A stretch of 64,000 nucleotides of DNA from Streptomyces sp. S.PNR 29 (lineage in GTDB: Bacteria > Actinomycetota > Actinomycetes > Streptomycetales > Streptomycetaceae): assembly GCF_030386795.1 (NCBI RefSeq), contig NZ_JANUQM010000012.1, forward strand, positions 271,090 through 335,089, in the 5' to 3' direction. Both the position numbers and the translations under genes were made by a program. Numbering within the stretch: the stretch's first letter is position 1; each line of letters begins with the position of its first letter. The notes under the pieces are model-generated. The model searched no databases. It saw nothing but the letters and a program-made list of their open reading frames with translations, and was not told the origin of the DNA. Below, piece after piece: positions 8,610 to 16,115 of the stretch.

Positions 8610-9502
8610 CACTTGACCTCGGTTTCGTAGAACACCCAGCGCCGGGTGGTGCGGAAGGCGAGCAGCGTGAACACCAGGATCACCGCGAACAGCAGCCAGG
8701 AGATCGCTGACGCGTACCCCATGTGGTAGTAGGAGAACGCCTGGTCGAACAGCAACGGCACCATCGTCTGGCTGGCGTTGTAGGCGCCTGCCTGGGCCTT
8801 GGTGAGGATGTACACCTGGGAGAACACCTGGAACGCGCCGATCAGCCCCATCACCAGGTTGAAGAAGATGATCGGCGTCAGATGCGGCACGGTGATGCTC
8901 CAGAACTGCCGCACCGCGCCCGCGCCGTCGACCTCGGCCGCCTCGTACAGCTCCCGCGGAATGCCCTTCATGGCCGCGAGCAGCAGGACGGTCGCGCTGC
9001 CGGCACCCCACACCGACAGCAGGATCAGGGCGGGTTTGACCCAGGTCGGGTCCAGCAGCCACGACGGCCCCGGGATGCCGATCGCTCCGAGCATCTTGTT
9101 GAAGGGACCCGACGGGGCGAGCACCATCTTGAAGATCATGGCCGTGGCGACCAGCGGGACCAGGGTCGGCAGGTAGATCAGGGTGCGGAACACCTTGCGG
9201 GCACGAACCTGCTTGTTGAGCAGGTTCGCCAGCCACAGCCCGATCACCAGTCCGAGCGGGACCGATATCGCCGCGTAGTAACAGGTGTTCCACAGCGCCT
9301 TCCAGAAGGCGGGATCATCGGTCAGCAGCTTCACGTAGTTCTGCAGACCGACCCACTTGGGCGGCGTGAAGGAATCCCAGTCCGTCAGCGACAGGTAGAT
9401 CGACGCGACCATCGGTCCGAGCAGGAATACGAGGAACCCGACGATCCACGGTGAGGCGAACAGGTAGAACCAGAGCGCCTCGCGGCGCCGCAGCTTCGAC
9501 AT
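8609..9502 (-). CDS. Sugar ABC transporter permease (MalF/UgpA type)
   Basis: A 297-residue permease. The N-terminus LRRREALWFYLFASPWIVGFLVF is typical of the first CUT1 permease, and the EAA loop reads ELYEAAEVDGAGAVRQFWSITVPHL. Six hydrophobic segments are visible. The ATG at 9502 is preferred; a GTG immediately before it at 9505 could also serve. It begins 7 bp after the binding-protein stop. It pairs with the MalG-type permease to form the membrane channel of the importer. Confidence 0.92.
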   Translation of the reverse strand: MSKLRRREALWFYLFASPWIVGFLVFLLGPMVASIYLSLTDWDSFTPPKWVGLQNYVKLLTDDPAFWKALWNTCYYAAISVPLGLVIGLWLANLLNKQVRARKVFRTLIYLPTLVPLVATAMIFKMVLAPSGPFNKMLGAIGIPGPSWLLDPTWVKPALILLSVWGAGSATVLLLAAMKGIPRELYEAAEVDGAGAVRQFWSITVPHLTPIIFFNLVMGLIGAFQVFSQVYILTKAQAGAYNASQTMVPLLFDQAFSYYHMGYASAISWLLFAVILVFTLLAFRTTRRWVFYETEVK

Positions 9503-9508
9503 CACCCG

Positions 9509-10795
9509 TCATCCCGCGGACTGGATGATCGACTCAAGGTTCTTCTGGACCGCGGTGAGCGCGGCCCGGGCGTCCCTCTGCTTGCCGAGCCAGAAGTCGG
9601 CCAGCCCCTTGTCGAAGGCCGTCTGCATCTCGTTCCACTCCGGGATGAACGGTTCGTGGAAGACGAAGGAGCTCGACTCGGCGAACACGTTCATGTCCAC
9701 CGGCGTCTTCATCCACGCCGGCTTGAGGAACGCGTCGCTCCGCTGCACCTCCAGGTTGGCCGGCACGTCCTCACCCGAGGCGATGATCTGCTGCTGGGCC
9801 TCCGGCGAGGTGAGGAAGTCGATCGCCTTGAACGCGTTCGTGGGGTTCTTCGCGGTACGGGAGATGGCGAGGCCGCTACCGAAGGCCGTCACCGCCTGCT
9901 TCTTGCCACGCCACAGTGGCGCGATATCCCACTCGAACTTGGTCTGCGCGAGGCCACTGATGGCCCAGAACCCGGTGGTGTTGACACCGACCTTCCCATT
10001 GGCGAACGCTTGGTCACCGCCGATGTCAGCGCCCATGTCGGCGTACTGCTTGGGAGTCGGCACCACGCCGTGCTTGAAGACCAGGTCGCCCGCCCACTGC
10101 AGCGCCTCGACGACCTCGTCGGTCGCGACGGCCGGCTTGCCGTTGGCGTCGATGATGGTGCCGCCGTTCTGGTACACGAAGCTCCACCACTGGGCCCACC
10201 ACCCCGCGCCGCCGTAGCCCCACGTCCTGCCCGGAACCGTCAGCTCCTTGAACGCGTCGAGCGCGTCGTCCCACGTCCAGTCCGCCGTCGGCGCCTTGAT
10301 GCCCTTCTTCTCGAAGAGGGTCTTGTTGTAGTACACGATCATCGCGCCGGAGCGGTCGGGTATCGCGTAGAGCTTGCCCTGGTAGGAGTAGATCGAACCG
10401 ATCGAGCCGAATCGTTTCTTCGGGTCCAGACCCGCACTCTTGGCGAGGTCGTCGAGCGGCCTGAGCTGGTTCTTGCTGGAGTACACGTTGACGTTCTCGG
10501 CGACCTGCATGATGTCCGGGCCGTTGCCGCCCGCGATCATCGTCTGCACCTTCTGCGGGTAGGAGTCGCCCGGGATCAGCTGGAGCTTGACCTTCAGCTC
10601 CGGGTGCTTCTTCACCAGCAGGTCGATGCGCTTCTGGTAGGTCTTCCGGTCGGCCTCGCCACCCCACACGGTCATCACCAGAGGGTCGTCGCTCGAACCG
10701 CTGCCGGAGCCGCACGCCGTGAGCGTGATGACGCCCGCCGCGACTCCGAGTCCAAGAAGACTGCGACGTGAGAGGTTCACGTTCTCAAGCGTCAT
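9509..10795 (-). CDS. Extracellular solute-binding lipoprotein of a sugar ABC importer
   Basis: A 428-residue CUT1 binding protein. The N-terminus combines a twin-arginine motif (NLSRRSLLGLG) with a lipobox LTAC, so it is probably exported folded by Tat and lipid-anchored. The mature domain has SBP family 1 features such as TVWGGEADRKTYQKRID and MIAGGNGPDIMQV, and many Trp residues in the central region that could stack on sugar rings. AAGGAAGGG precedes the ATG by 8 bp. It is the first gene of the GH35 operon and delivers the ligand, likely a galacto-oligosaccharide (inferred from the linked beta-galactosidase). Confidence 0.93.
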   Translation of the reverse strand: MTLENVNLSRRSLLGLGVAAGVITLTACGSGSGSSDDPLVMTVWGGEADRKTYQKRIDLLVKKHPELKVKLQLIPGDSYPQKVQTMIAGGNGPDIMQVAENVNVYSSKNQLRPLDDLAKSAGLDPKKRFGSIGSIYSYQGKLYAIPDRSGAMIVYYNKTLFEKKGIKAPTADWTWDDALDAFKELTVPGRTWGYGGAGWWAQWWSFVYQNGGTIIDANGKPAVATDEVVEALQWAGDLVFKHGVVPTPKQYADMGADIGGDQAFANGKVGVNTTGFWAISGLAQTKFEWDIAPLWRGKKQAVTAFGSGLAISRTAKNPTNAFKAIDFLTSPEAQQQIIASGEDVPANLEVQRSDAFLKPAWMKTPVDMNVFAESSSFVFHEPFIPEWNEMQTAFDKGLADFWLGKQRDARAALTAVQKNLESIIQSAG

Positions 10796-10867
10796 GGCAC
10801 TGCCCTTCCTTGACGTGTGCAAACGCGCTGGAGGCCCCCCGACGACCAGAGCTGGCTTCGATTGGCC

Positions 10868-10899
10868 GTTAAACTAACCATCGTTTTTACCCACGACAA
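10868..10899 (-). promoter_or_regulatory. Candidate promoter and operator of the GH35/ABC operon
   Basis: On the minus strand a -35-like TTGTCG (10899-10894) and a -10-like TAGTTT (10876-10871) are separated by 17 bp. The palindrome GTTA-GTT-TAAC (10868-10878) covers the -10, a position suited to repression by the ROK protein encoded at the other end of the operon. The assignment to ROK is inference. Confidence 0.5.
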
Positions 10900-10956
10900 G
10901 ACCTTGTTTCCGACTGGTTTCAGACCTCGGCCGGGCACCGCTCCACCCACCCCCTC

Positions 10957-10973
10957 CATGACGACCGTCATAG
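10957..10973 (+). promoter_or_regulatory. TetR operator copy A, before the truncated tautomerase gene
   Basis: The sequence CATGACGACCGTCATAG contains a perfect inverted repeat ATGACG-AC-CGTCAT (10958-10971). It matches the two operators at 12076-12093 and 12111-12128 that flank the TetR start, giving a shared consensus CTATRACGNNYGTCATAG. Confidence 0.7.
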
Positions 10974-10998
10974 AAAGCTGTACGGTCGGCCTACACCG

Positions 10999-11448
10999 AA
11001 GGGGCGCCTGAGCCCGGAGCAGCGCCGCGCCCTGGCCGAGACGCTGACCGACGCCGTGCTCGTGCCCGAAGTGGGGCAGTTCGCGCCGGCCGCCCGGGCC
11101 GGATTCCAGGTGCACTTCATGGAGCGCGAGCCGGACATGATGGCCATCGGTGGCCGTCTGCTGGCGGATGCCGGCCAGCGGCCCGACGTCATGGTGATCG
11201 ACGTGGCCGTCATGGACGGGGACTGGCGCCGCGAGGTCCGGGCCGAGGTCATCGAGCGCATCCTGTCCGCACTGGCCGACGCCTGCGGACTGCCGGAGCC
11301 GTCGCCGGCCTGGTGGGTCACCTTCCGGGTCGTCGAGGAAGGCAGCTGGGGCTCCGGCGGCGGCGTCCTCTCCATCCTCTCCCTCCTGGAGAGCGGCGTG
11401 TTCACCGAGGAGAAGGCGAAGGCGATCCGCGCCGCGATCGGCGCCTGA
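10999..11448 (+). pseudogene. Tautomerase (4-OT superfamily) gene lacking its start
   Basis: The frame encodes a tautomerase-like protein beginning TPKGRLSPEQRRALAETLTDAVL and continuing to 11448, related in length and layout to the intact gene at 12159. The frame is open upstream of 10999 but has no ATG or GTG before codon 11056, and the catalytic N-terminal proline that should follow the initiator Met is missing. The operator at 10957 and the ribosome-binding-like CCGAAGGGG at 10996-11004 match those of the intact gene, but the bases between ribosome-binding site and about codon 9 are absent. CCGAAGGGG also reads as the codons of the Pro-Lys-Gly segment, so a deletion between two copies of that 9-mer would produce exactly this structure. 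A shortened protein from GTG 11056 is possible but would lack the active site. Confidence 0.6.
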
Positions 11449-11466
11449 GCCGAGGGCCCTCGCCCC

Positions 11467-12057
11467 TCAGGCCGGGCGGTCGAGCGCGCCGGCGATCAGG
11501 GCTTCGAGCTGCTGCGCGACCTGGTCCAGGGGTTGCATGCTGCGCTTGGCGCGGCACATGGCGATGGCGCCCTCGACGGAGGCCACGATGAGGGCCGCCA
11601 GCCCTGGAGCCTGGTCGGAGGTGGCACCGTGCTCACGCAGCGCCTCGGCGAGCAGCCGCTCCCAGCCCTCGAACGCCTCGGCCGCGGCGACGAGGGCCGG
11701 CGGGGTCTCCTCGGCCGGCGGCTCCTCCACGGCGACGGCCAGGACCGGGCAGCCGGCGCGGAAGTCGCTGTCGATGACGATGCCGCGCCACAGGGCCAGA
11801 AAGGCGCGCAGTCCGGCGACGGGGCCCGCGTCCAGTTCCTTGCGCAGGAGGCGAGCGACCGCCTCGCCCGCGTACCGCACCGCCTCGGTGGCCAGTTGCT
11901 GCTTGCCCTCCGGGAAGTAGTGGTAGGTCGAGCCGAGCGGCGCCTTGGCGTGTTTGGCCAGCTCCCGGATGCTCGTGGCGCTCAGACCGCGCCTGCTGAT
12001 CATGTCGGCCGCACCGGCCACGATGCGCTCGCGCGACGGCGCGCTGGGCTTGGCCAA
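11467..12057 (-). CDS. TetR-family regulator (LmrA/YxaF-like)
   Basis: A 196-residue regulator with an N-terminal helix-turn-helix (ATSIRELAKHAKAPLGSTYHYFPEGKQQL). The C-terminal ligand domain follows the YxaF/LmrA pattern, with AGCPVLAVAVE after the long central helices. It starts at a TTG at 12057, 7 bp after GGGGAG. The gene is divergent from the tautomerase/dehydrogenase operon; two near-identical 18-bp operators lie in the shared promoter (12076-12128), and a third lies at 10957. It therefore probably represses itself and both tautomerase transcription units (inference). Regulators of this class often respond to small aromatic or electrophilic compounds. Confidence 0.92.
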   Translation of the reverse strand: MAKPSAPSRERIVAGAADMISRRGLSATSIRELAKHAKAPLGSTYHYFPEGKQQLATEAVRYAGEAVARLLRKELDAGPVAGLRAFLALWRGIVIDSDFRAGCPVLAVAVEEPPAEETPPALVAAAEAFEGWERLLAEALREHGATSDQAPGLAALIVASVEGAIAMCRAKRSMQPLDQVAQQLEALIAGALDRPA

Positions 12058-12075
12058 GACCGTGCTCCCCTCTGG

Positions 12076-12128
12076 CTATAACGCACGTCATAGTCTAGCG
12101 TGACCGTGGTCTATAACGACTGTCATAG
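12076..12128. promoter_or_regulatory. TetR operators B and C in the divergent promoter
   Basis: Two 18-bp elements, CTATAACGCACGTCATAG (12076-12093) and CTATAACGACTGTCATAG (12111-12128), lie 35 bp apart centre to centre between the TetR gene and the tautomerase gene. Both are near-palindromes of ATRACG-NN-YGTCAT. Each faces one of the two divergent genes. Confidence 0.8.
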
Positions 12129-12158
12129 CCCGTGTCCAGCCGAAGGGGAGACTTCGTC

Positions 12159-12590
12159 ATGCCGATGATCCGGCTCACCGCACCACACGGTGCCCTGGCC
12201 GAGGAGGGCCGCAGGACGGTCCAGCGCGATCTGGCCGCCGTCCTGCTGCGCTGGGAGGGAGCGCCCGACACCGCGTTCTTCCGCGCCCAGGCGTGGAGTT
12301 ACCTCGTCGAGCTCCCTGAAGGGGCCCAGACCACCGCCGAGGACGACGCGCCCCGTTTCCTGGTGGAGGTGACGGTTCCGCAGGGCGCGCTGTCCGAGCG
12401 GCGCAAGAGCGGACTGGTCGAGGACGTCACCAGGAGCGTGCTCGCGGCGGCCGGGCTCTCCCCGGACGACGCCCTGCGGGTGTGGGTGCTGGTGCACGAG
12501 CAGCCCGACGGCACCTGGGGCGCCGGAGGCTCCGTGATCCGCTACGCCGACCTGGTGGCTCTGGCGAAGGGACAGCAGGCCGATGCGTGA
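12159..12590 (+). CDS. Tautomerase-superfamily protein
   Basis: A 143-residue protein made of two 4-oxalocrotonate-tautomerase-like halves. I chose the ATG at 12159 because it gives Met-Pro at the N-terminus; Pro2 is the catalytic base of this superfamily once Met is removed. An AAGGGGA ribosome site lies 9 bp upstream. The second half (PRFLVEVTVPQGALSERRKSGLVEDV) resembles a second tautomerase motif but lacks an exposed N-terminal proline, so only one active site per chain is expected. The stop overlaps the next gene by 8 bp. It probably acts with the dehydrogenase on an enol/keto intermediate; the substrate is unknown. Confidence 0.85.
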   Translation: MPMIRLTAPHGALAEEGRRTVQRDLAAVLLRWEGAPDTAFFRAQAWSYLVELPEGAQTTAEDDAPRFLVEVTVPQGALSERRKSGLVEDVTRSVLAAAGLSPDDALRVWVLVHEQPDGTWGAGGSVIRYADLVALAKGQQADA

Positions 12591-13593
12591 GCTGACCTAC
12601 GTGGCCCGCCATACCGTCGAGTGGCGCGAGGCGCCCGACCCCGAACTCCGGTCCGGCCAGGAGGCGATCGTCGCCCCCGTGGCCGCCACCTCCTGCGACG
12701 TCGACTCCGCGATCCTGGCCGGGCACGGCTTCATCGACCCGCCGTTCGCCCTGGGGCACGAGTGCGTGGCCCGCGTCGTCGAGACCGGTGACGCCGTCAC
12801 CACCGTGGCCCCCGGCGACCTGGTCGTCGTGCCCTGGTCCATCAACTGCGGCACCTGCGACAACTGCCGCGCGGGACTGACCGCGCACTGCACGGCCGTA
12901 CCGCACATGGCCATGTACGGCGCACCCATCGGCGGCACCTGGGGCGGGCTCTTCTCCGACCTGGTCCGTGTCCCCTGGGCGGACGCCATGCTGGTGCCCC
13001 TGCCCGGCGGTCTGGACCCCGTCGCCATGGCGTCCGCCGGCGACAACTGGTCCTTGTCGTGGCGTCTGGTCGCGCCCCATCTGAAGAACCGGCCCGAAGC
13101 CCGCGTCCTGGTCGTCGCCCGGGGCAGCATCGGCCTCTACGTGTGCGACATCGCCCGCGCCCTCGGCGCCTCCAGCGTCCTGTACGTCGACCCCGACCCC
13201 GAGCACCGCGAGATCGCCCGCGGCTACGGCGCCGCCACCGCCGAGACGCTTGAGCCCGTCCGGCACGGCTTCGACATCGCGGTGGAGGCGACGGGCCGGG
13301 TCGACCAGCTGGCCCTGGCCGTCAAGTCCCTCGTACCGGAGGGCGTTTGCGAGTCGGCGGGCAACCACTTCCGCCCCGGTGAGCTGCCGCTGCTCGACAT
13401 GTACCTCACCGGCGTCACCCTGCGCATCGCCCGCGACAACGTCCGCAACCACATCCCCGACGCCCTCGCTCTCGCCGGATCCGGCAAGGTCGACCCGGCC
13501 CGGGTCGTCTCCCACGTCCTCGACTGGGACCAACTCCCCGACGCACTGCCCGAGAAGCGCCTCAAGCCCGTCTTCGTCCGCGCCGACGGCTGA
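12583..13593 (+). CDS. Zinc-dependent alcohol dehydrogenase (MDR family)
   Basis: A 336-residue medium-chain dehydrogenase. The catalytic zinc ligands are visible as Cys38 (TSCDVDS) and the GHE of residues 58-60; the structural zinc loop is NCGTCDNCRAGLTAHC. The nucleotide-binding segment reads VVARGSIGLYVCDIAR, where the usual GxGxxG is altered in its first glycine. The N-terminal ATG overlaps the tautomerase stop by 8 bp, so the two are translationally coupled. The expected reaction is NAD(P)-dependent oxidation of an alcohol or reduction of an aldehyde; the substrate cannot be read from sequence. It is part of the TetR-controlled operon. Confidence 0.9.
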   Translation: MRELTYVARHTVEWREAPDPELRSGQEAIVAPVAATSCDVDSAILAGHGFIDPPFALGHECVARVVETGDAVTTVAPGDLVVVPWSINCGTCDNCRAGLTAHCTAVPHMAMYGAPIGGTWGGLFSDLVRVPWADAMLVPLPGGLDPVAMASAGDNWSLSWRLVAPHLKNRPEARVLVVARGSIGLYVCDIARALGASSVLYVDPDPEHREIARGYGAATAETLEPVRHGFDIAVEATGRVDQLALAVKSLVPEGVCESAGNHFRPGELPLLDMYLTGVTLRIARDNVRNHIPDALALAGSGKVDPARVVSHVLDWDQLPDALPEKRLKPVFVRADG

Positions 13594-13637
13594 CCGCGCC
13601 ACGCTCCCGCCCCACCTCCCCCGACCCGAGAAACCCG

Positions 13638-14348
13638 ATGAACGCACCACTGCCCGAAACGGCCACGGACCCCGGCCCCGCGAGACCGACAGAAGAACAA
13701 CTCGCCCATCAGCGGGCGGCGATCGCCGCACTCGGCCACGAACTGCGGTCCCTGGTGGACGCCACCGTACGCACCGCGGCCTCGGCGGACGTCCTGCACC
13801 ACGTTGCGGACGGTGTGCGTCGGCTCGCCGGACAGCTGACCGGCCGACAGCGCGCACCGGCAGAGATACCCGCCGTGGACGAGTTCCCCGGAGGGGTCCG
13901 GATGTACAGCCCCGTCACCGGAGCCGGCAGCCCCCTCGCCCCGCCCCTGCGGGTGACGCAGGACGCCGACGGCATCGTCGGCCGCTGCACCCTCGGCATC
14001 GCCCACGAAGGCCCGCCCGGCTACGGACACGGCGGCATGAGCGCCATGCTGCTGGACGAGGTCATGGGCTGGGCCTGCGTCGCGGCCGGAACGCCGGGCA
14101 TGACGGTCTCCCTGCAGGTGCGGTACCACCGACCCGTGCCGCTGGAGACCCCCCTACGGGTCTACGCCCGCGTCACGGGGACCGAGGGCCGCAAGGTCTT
14201 CGTGGCCGGGTCGATCAGCGTCGAGGGGGACCCGTCGACCGCCGTGGTCACCGCGGACGGCACCTTCGTCTCGCCCGACCCCGACCGCACCCGCGCTCTG
14301 TTCCCGGCCATGCAAGGACCGCCGCGAACAGCCGGCCCTCCCCGCTGA
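13638..14348 (+). CDS. PaaI-family hotdog thioesterase
   Basis: A 236-residue protein. The first 90 residues are helical and unassigned. From about residue 110 there is a 4HBT hotdog domain with the signature GPPGYGHGGMSAMLLDEVMGWA, in which the aspartate-like acid (Asp/Glu in LLDEVMG) is where PaaI-type thioesterases place their catalytic residue. The strand SLQVRYHRPVPLETPLRVYARV follows. It starts 44 bp after the dehydrogenase and probably belongs to the same transcript. It likely hydrolyses an acyl-CoA thioester formed in the same catabolic route. Confidence 0.87.
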   Translation: MNAPLPETATDPGPARPTEEQLAHQRAAIAALGHELRSLVDATVRTAASADVLHHVADGVRRLAGQLTGRQRAPAEIPAVDEFPGGVRMYSPVTGAGSPLAPPLRVTQDADGIVGRCTLGIAHEGPPGYGHGGMSAMLLDEVMGWACVAAGTPGMTVSLQVRYHRPVPLETPLRVYARVTGTEGRKVFVAGSISVEGDPSTAVVTADGTFVSPDPDRTRALFPAMQGPPRTAGPPR

Positions 14349-14472
14349 CCCGCCGCACGGCTTTCAGCACGGCGTCATCAGCGACACCGCCCGGTACCGG
14401 TCACGGCTCCCGTCGAGAGCCGGGCGGCAGTTGAACCCAGGTGCGGTTCCGTGAACGATCCCCACCGACCCC

Positions 14473-14526
14473 TTGACGGCTCCTCTATGACTGCGTAGAC
14501 ATGACTACGCAGACATGACAGCGCAG
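14473..14526 (+). promoter_or_regulatory. LacI gene promoter with operator palindrome over the -10
   Basis: A -35 TTGACG (14473-14478) and a -10 TAGACA (14496-14501) are separated by 17 bp. A perfect 8-bp inverted repeat CTGCGTAG-acatga-CTACGCAG (14491-14512) covers the -10. A third related half-site (ACATGACAGCGCAG, 14513-14526) follows as a 14-bp direct repeat of 14499-14512. This is the arrangement of an autoregulatory operator for the LacI protein encoded downstream. Confidence 0.7.
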
Positions 14527-14604
14527 TCAGGCGGCCTCGGACACGAGTCGGGCAGGCGGTGTCTGACACCATAGGGCTGGATCGTGCGGTCGGCGGGAGG
14601 TGCC

Positions 14605-15741
14605 ATGACGCGAGGGACAGGGCGGGGCGGTAGCTCCGCCGCGCCGAGCAGCATGGACGTGGCCCGCGTGGCCGGGGTCTCCCAGAAGACGGTGTCGAGG
14701 GTCTTCAACGATGAGCCGTACGTCTCCGCGGAGGTGCGCCGACGCGTCCTGGAAGCCGCCGAGCAGCTCGGTTACCGGCGCAACAGTGCCGCCCGGGCAC
14801 TGGCCTCCGGACGCACCCGCTCCATCGGCGTGGTCACGCTGGGCACAGCCCTGTACGGGCCGGCCTCACTGCTCATGGGTGTCGAGCGGGTCGTCCGCGA
14901 CACGGGCTACGCACTCCGCGTGGTCAACTCGGTGGAAGGCGACCTTGCGGGCATCGCGGGCGCCGTGGACTCGCTCCTCGACCAGGGCGTGGACGGCATC
15001 GTCATCTCCGAACCGATCGACGAGGCCGGAGAGGACGGAGACGTGACCCTCCGCGTCGCCGTGCCGGTCCTCGTCATCGGCGCCCCGCCGCCCGTCACCG
15101 CGCCCACGGTGCTGACCGTGGGCGACGGTGCCGACCTGATGGCGCGTACCGCGACCGAACACCTGCTGGGACTCGGTCATCCGACGGTTCATCACCTGGC
15201 CGGTCCACAGCGCTGGTACGCCGCCCGGGACCGCCTGGAAGGATGGCGAGCGACGCTGACGGCACACGGCAGAGACGTACCTCCGGTCATCGCGGGCGAC
15301 TGGTCGGCCGCGTCCGGGTACGCGGCCGGGCGCGAACTGGCCGAGGACGGTGACGTCACCGCGGTCTTCGCCGCCAACGACGACATGGCGATCGGTCTCA
15401 TCCACGCGCTCACGGAGGCCGGACGGCGCGTACCGGAGGACGTCAGCGTCGTCGGCTTCGACGACATTCCGGTCGCCGCCCATGTGGCTCCTCCCCTGAC
15501 CACGGTGCGGCAGCCGTTCGACGCCGTGGCGCAGGAGGGACTCAAGCGTCTCGTGCACGTCATCGAGAACCCGGAGGCAGCCCCCTTGACGGCCAGTGAC
15601 CCACCGGTCGATCTCATCATCCGCGCCTCGACCGCGCCGCCGCCGAACCGGACGACCCCGGCTCGCGGGCGGCGCGCCGCCTCCCGTTCCCGACGGGGAA
15701 AGCCCGATCCGTCGCTCTCGAACGGAGGCCCCGCCACCTGA
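14605..15741 (+). CDS. LacI-family transcriptional regulator
   Basis: A 378-residue regulator. The LacI helix-turn-helix is SMDVARVAGVSQKTVSRVFNDEPYVSAEVRRRVLEAAEQLGYRRN, with the hinge RALASGRTRSIGVV. The periplasmic-binding-like effector domain contains EHLLGLGHPTVHHLAG and VVGFDDIPVAAHVAPPLTTVRQP. I chose the ATG at 14605, preceded by GGGAGG; a GTG at 14584 is in frame but has no better site. The C-terminus carries an unusual Arg/Pro/Ser-rich tail of about 40 residues beyond the normal end of the domain. It precedes a sugar ABC/GH42 locus on the same strand and probably represses it with a sugar inducer (inference). Confidence 0.93.
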   Translation: MTRGTGRGGSSAAPSSMDVARVAGVSQKTVSRVFNDEPYVSAEVRRRVLEAAEQLGYRRNSAARALASGRTRSIGVVTLGTALYGPASLLMGVERVVRDTGYALRVVNSVEGDLAGIAGAVDSLLDQGVDGIVISEPIDEAGEDGDVTLRVAVPVLVIGAPPPVTAPTVLTVGDGADLMARTATEHLLGLGHPTVHHLAGPQRWYAARDRLEGWRATLTAHGRDVPPVIAGDWSAASGYAAGRELAEDGDVTAVFAANDDMAIGLIHALTEAGRRVPEDVSVVGFDDIPVAAHVAPPLTTVRQPFDAVAQEGLKRLVHVIENPEAAPLTASDPPVDLIIRASTAPPPNRTTPARGRRAASRSRRGKPDPSLSNGGPAT

Positions 15742-16115
15742 CACCGAATGACACCGGCCTGCCCGCGCGGCAACGGCCCATGACCGAAGCGTGACCCCAG
15801 GGCAAGCCGCCCGACCGGTCACTGCCCGGCCGCTCCGGGCGCGCCCCTCGCCCCGGGCGACGCGCGCGGTCACCCCTGATCCCAGCATGCCCTGAGCCGG
15901 CTCGGAGCACCCTGTACGGGGCTCCCTCACCTCTTCTCTCCGGCCGCGATCTCCGCCTCCGCAACACATGGCGCGTCGTCGGCCCCGTCCACCTGGACGC
16001 GCCCCGGCCATGCCGGCGTTCCAGCCCGGTCGCGCGTCCGCGCCTTCCGTCCCACACCCCTTCGGCACGCCCTCGCCAGGCATGCCGCCACCTTCGCCAT
16101 CGGCGGGAGTTCACC
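15742..16115. other. Intergenic stretch before the second sugar ABC operon
   Basis: This 374-bp stretch has no coding signature in any frame; open frames across it are overlapping shadows. A good ribosome-binding site (GGGAG) lies just before the next ATG. I see no copy of the 14491-14512 palindrome here and no convincing promoter hexamers, so where the binding-protein operon starts is not clear. Confidence 0.5.
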
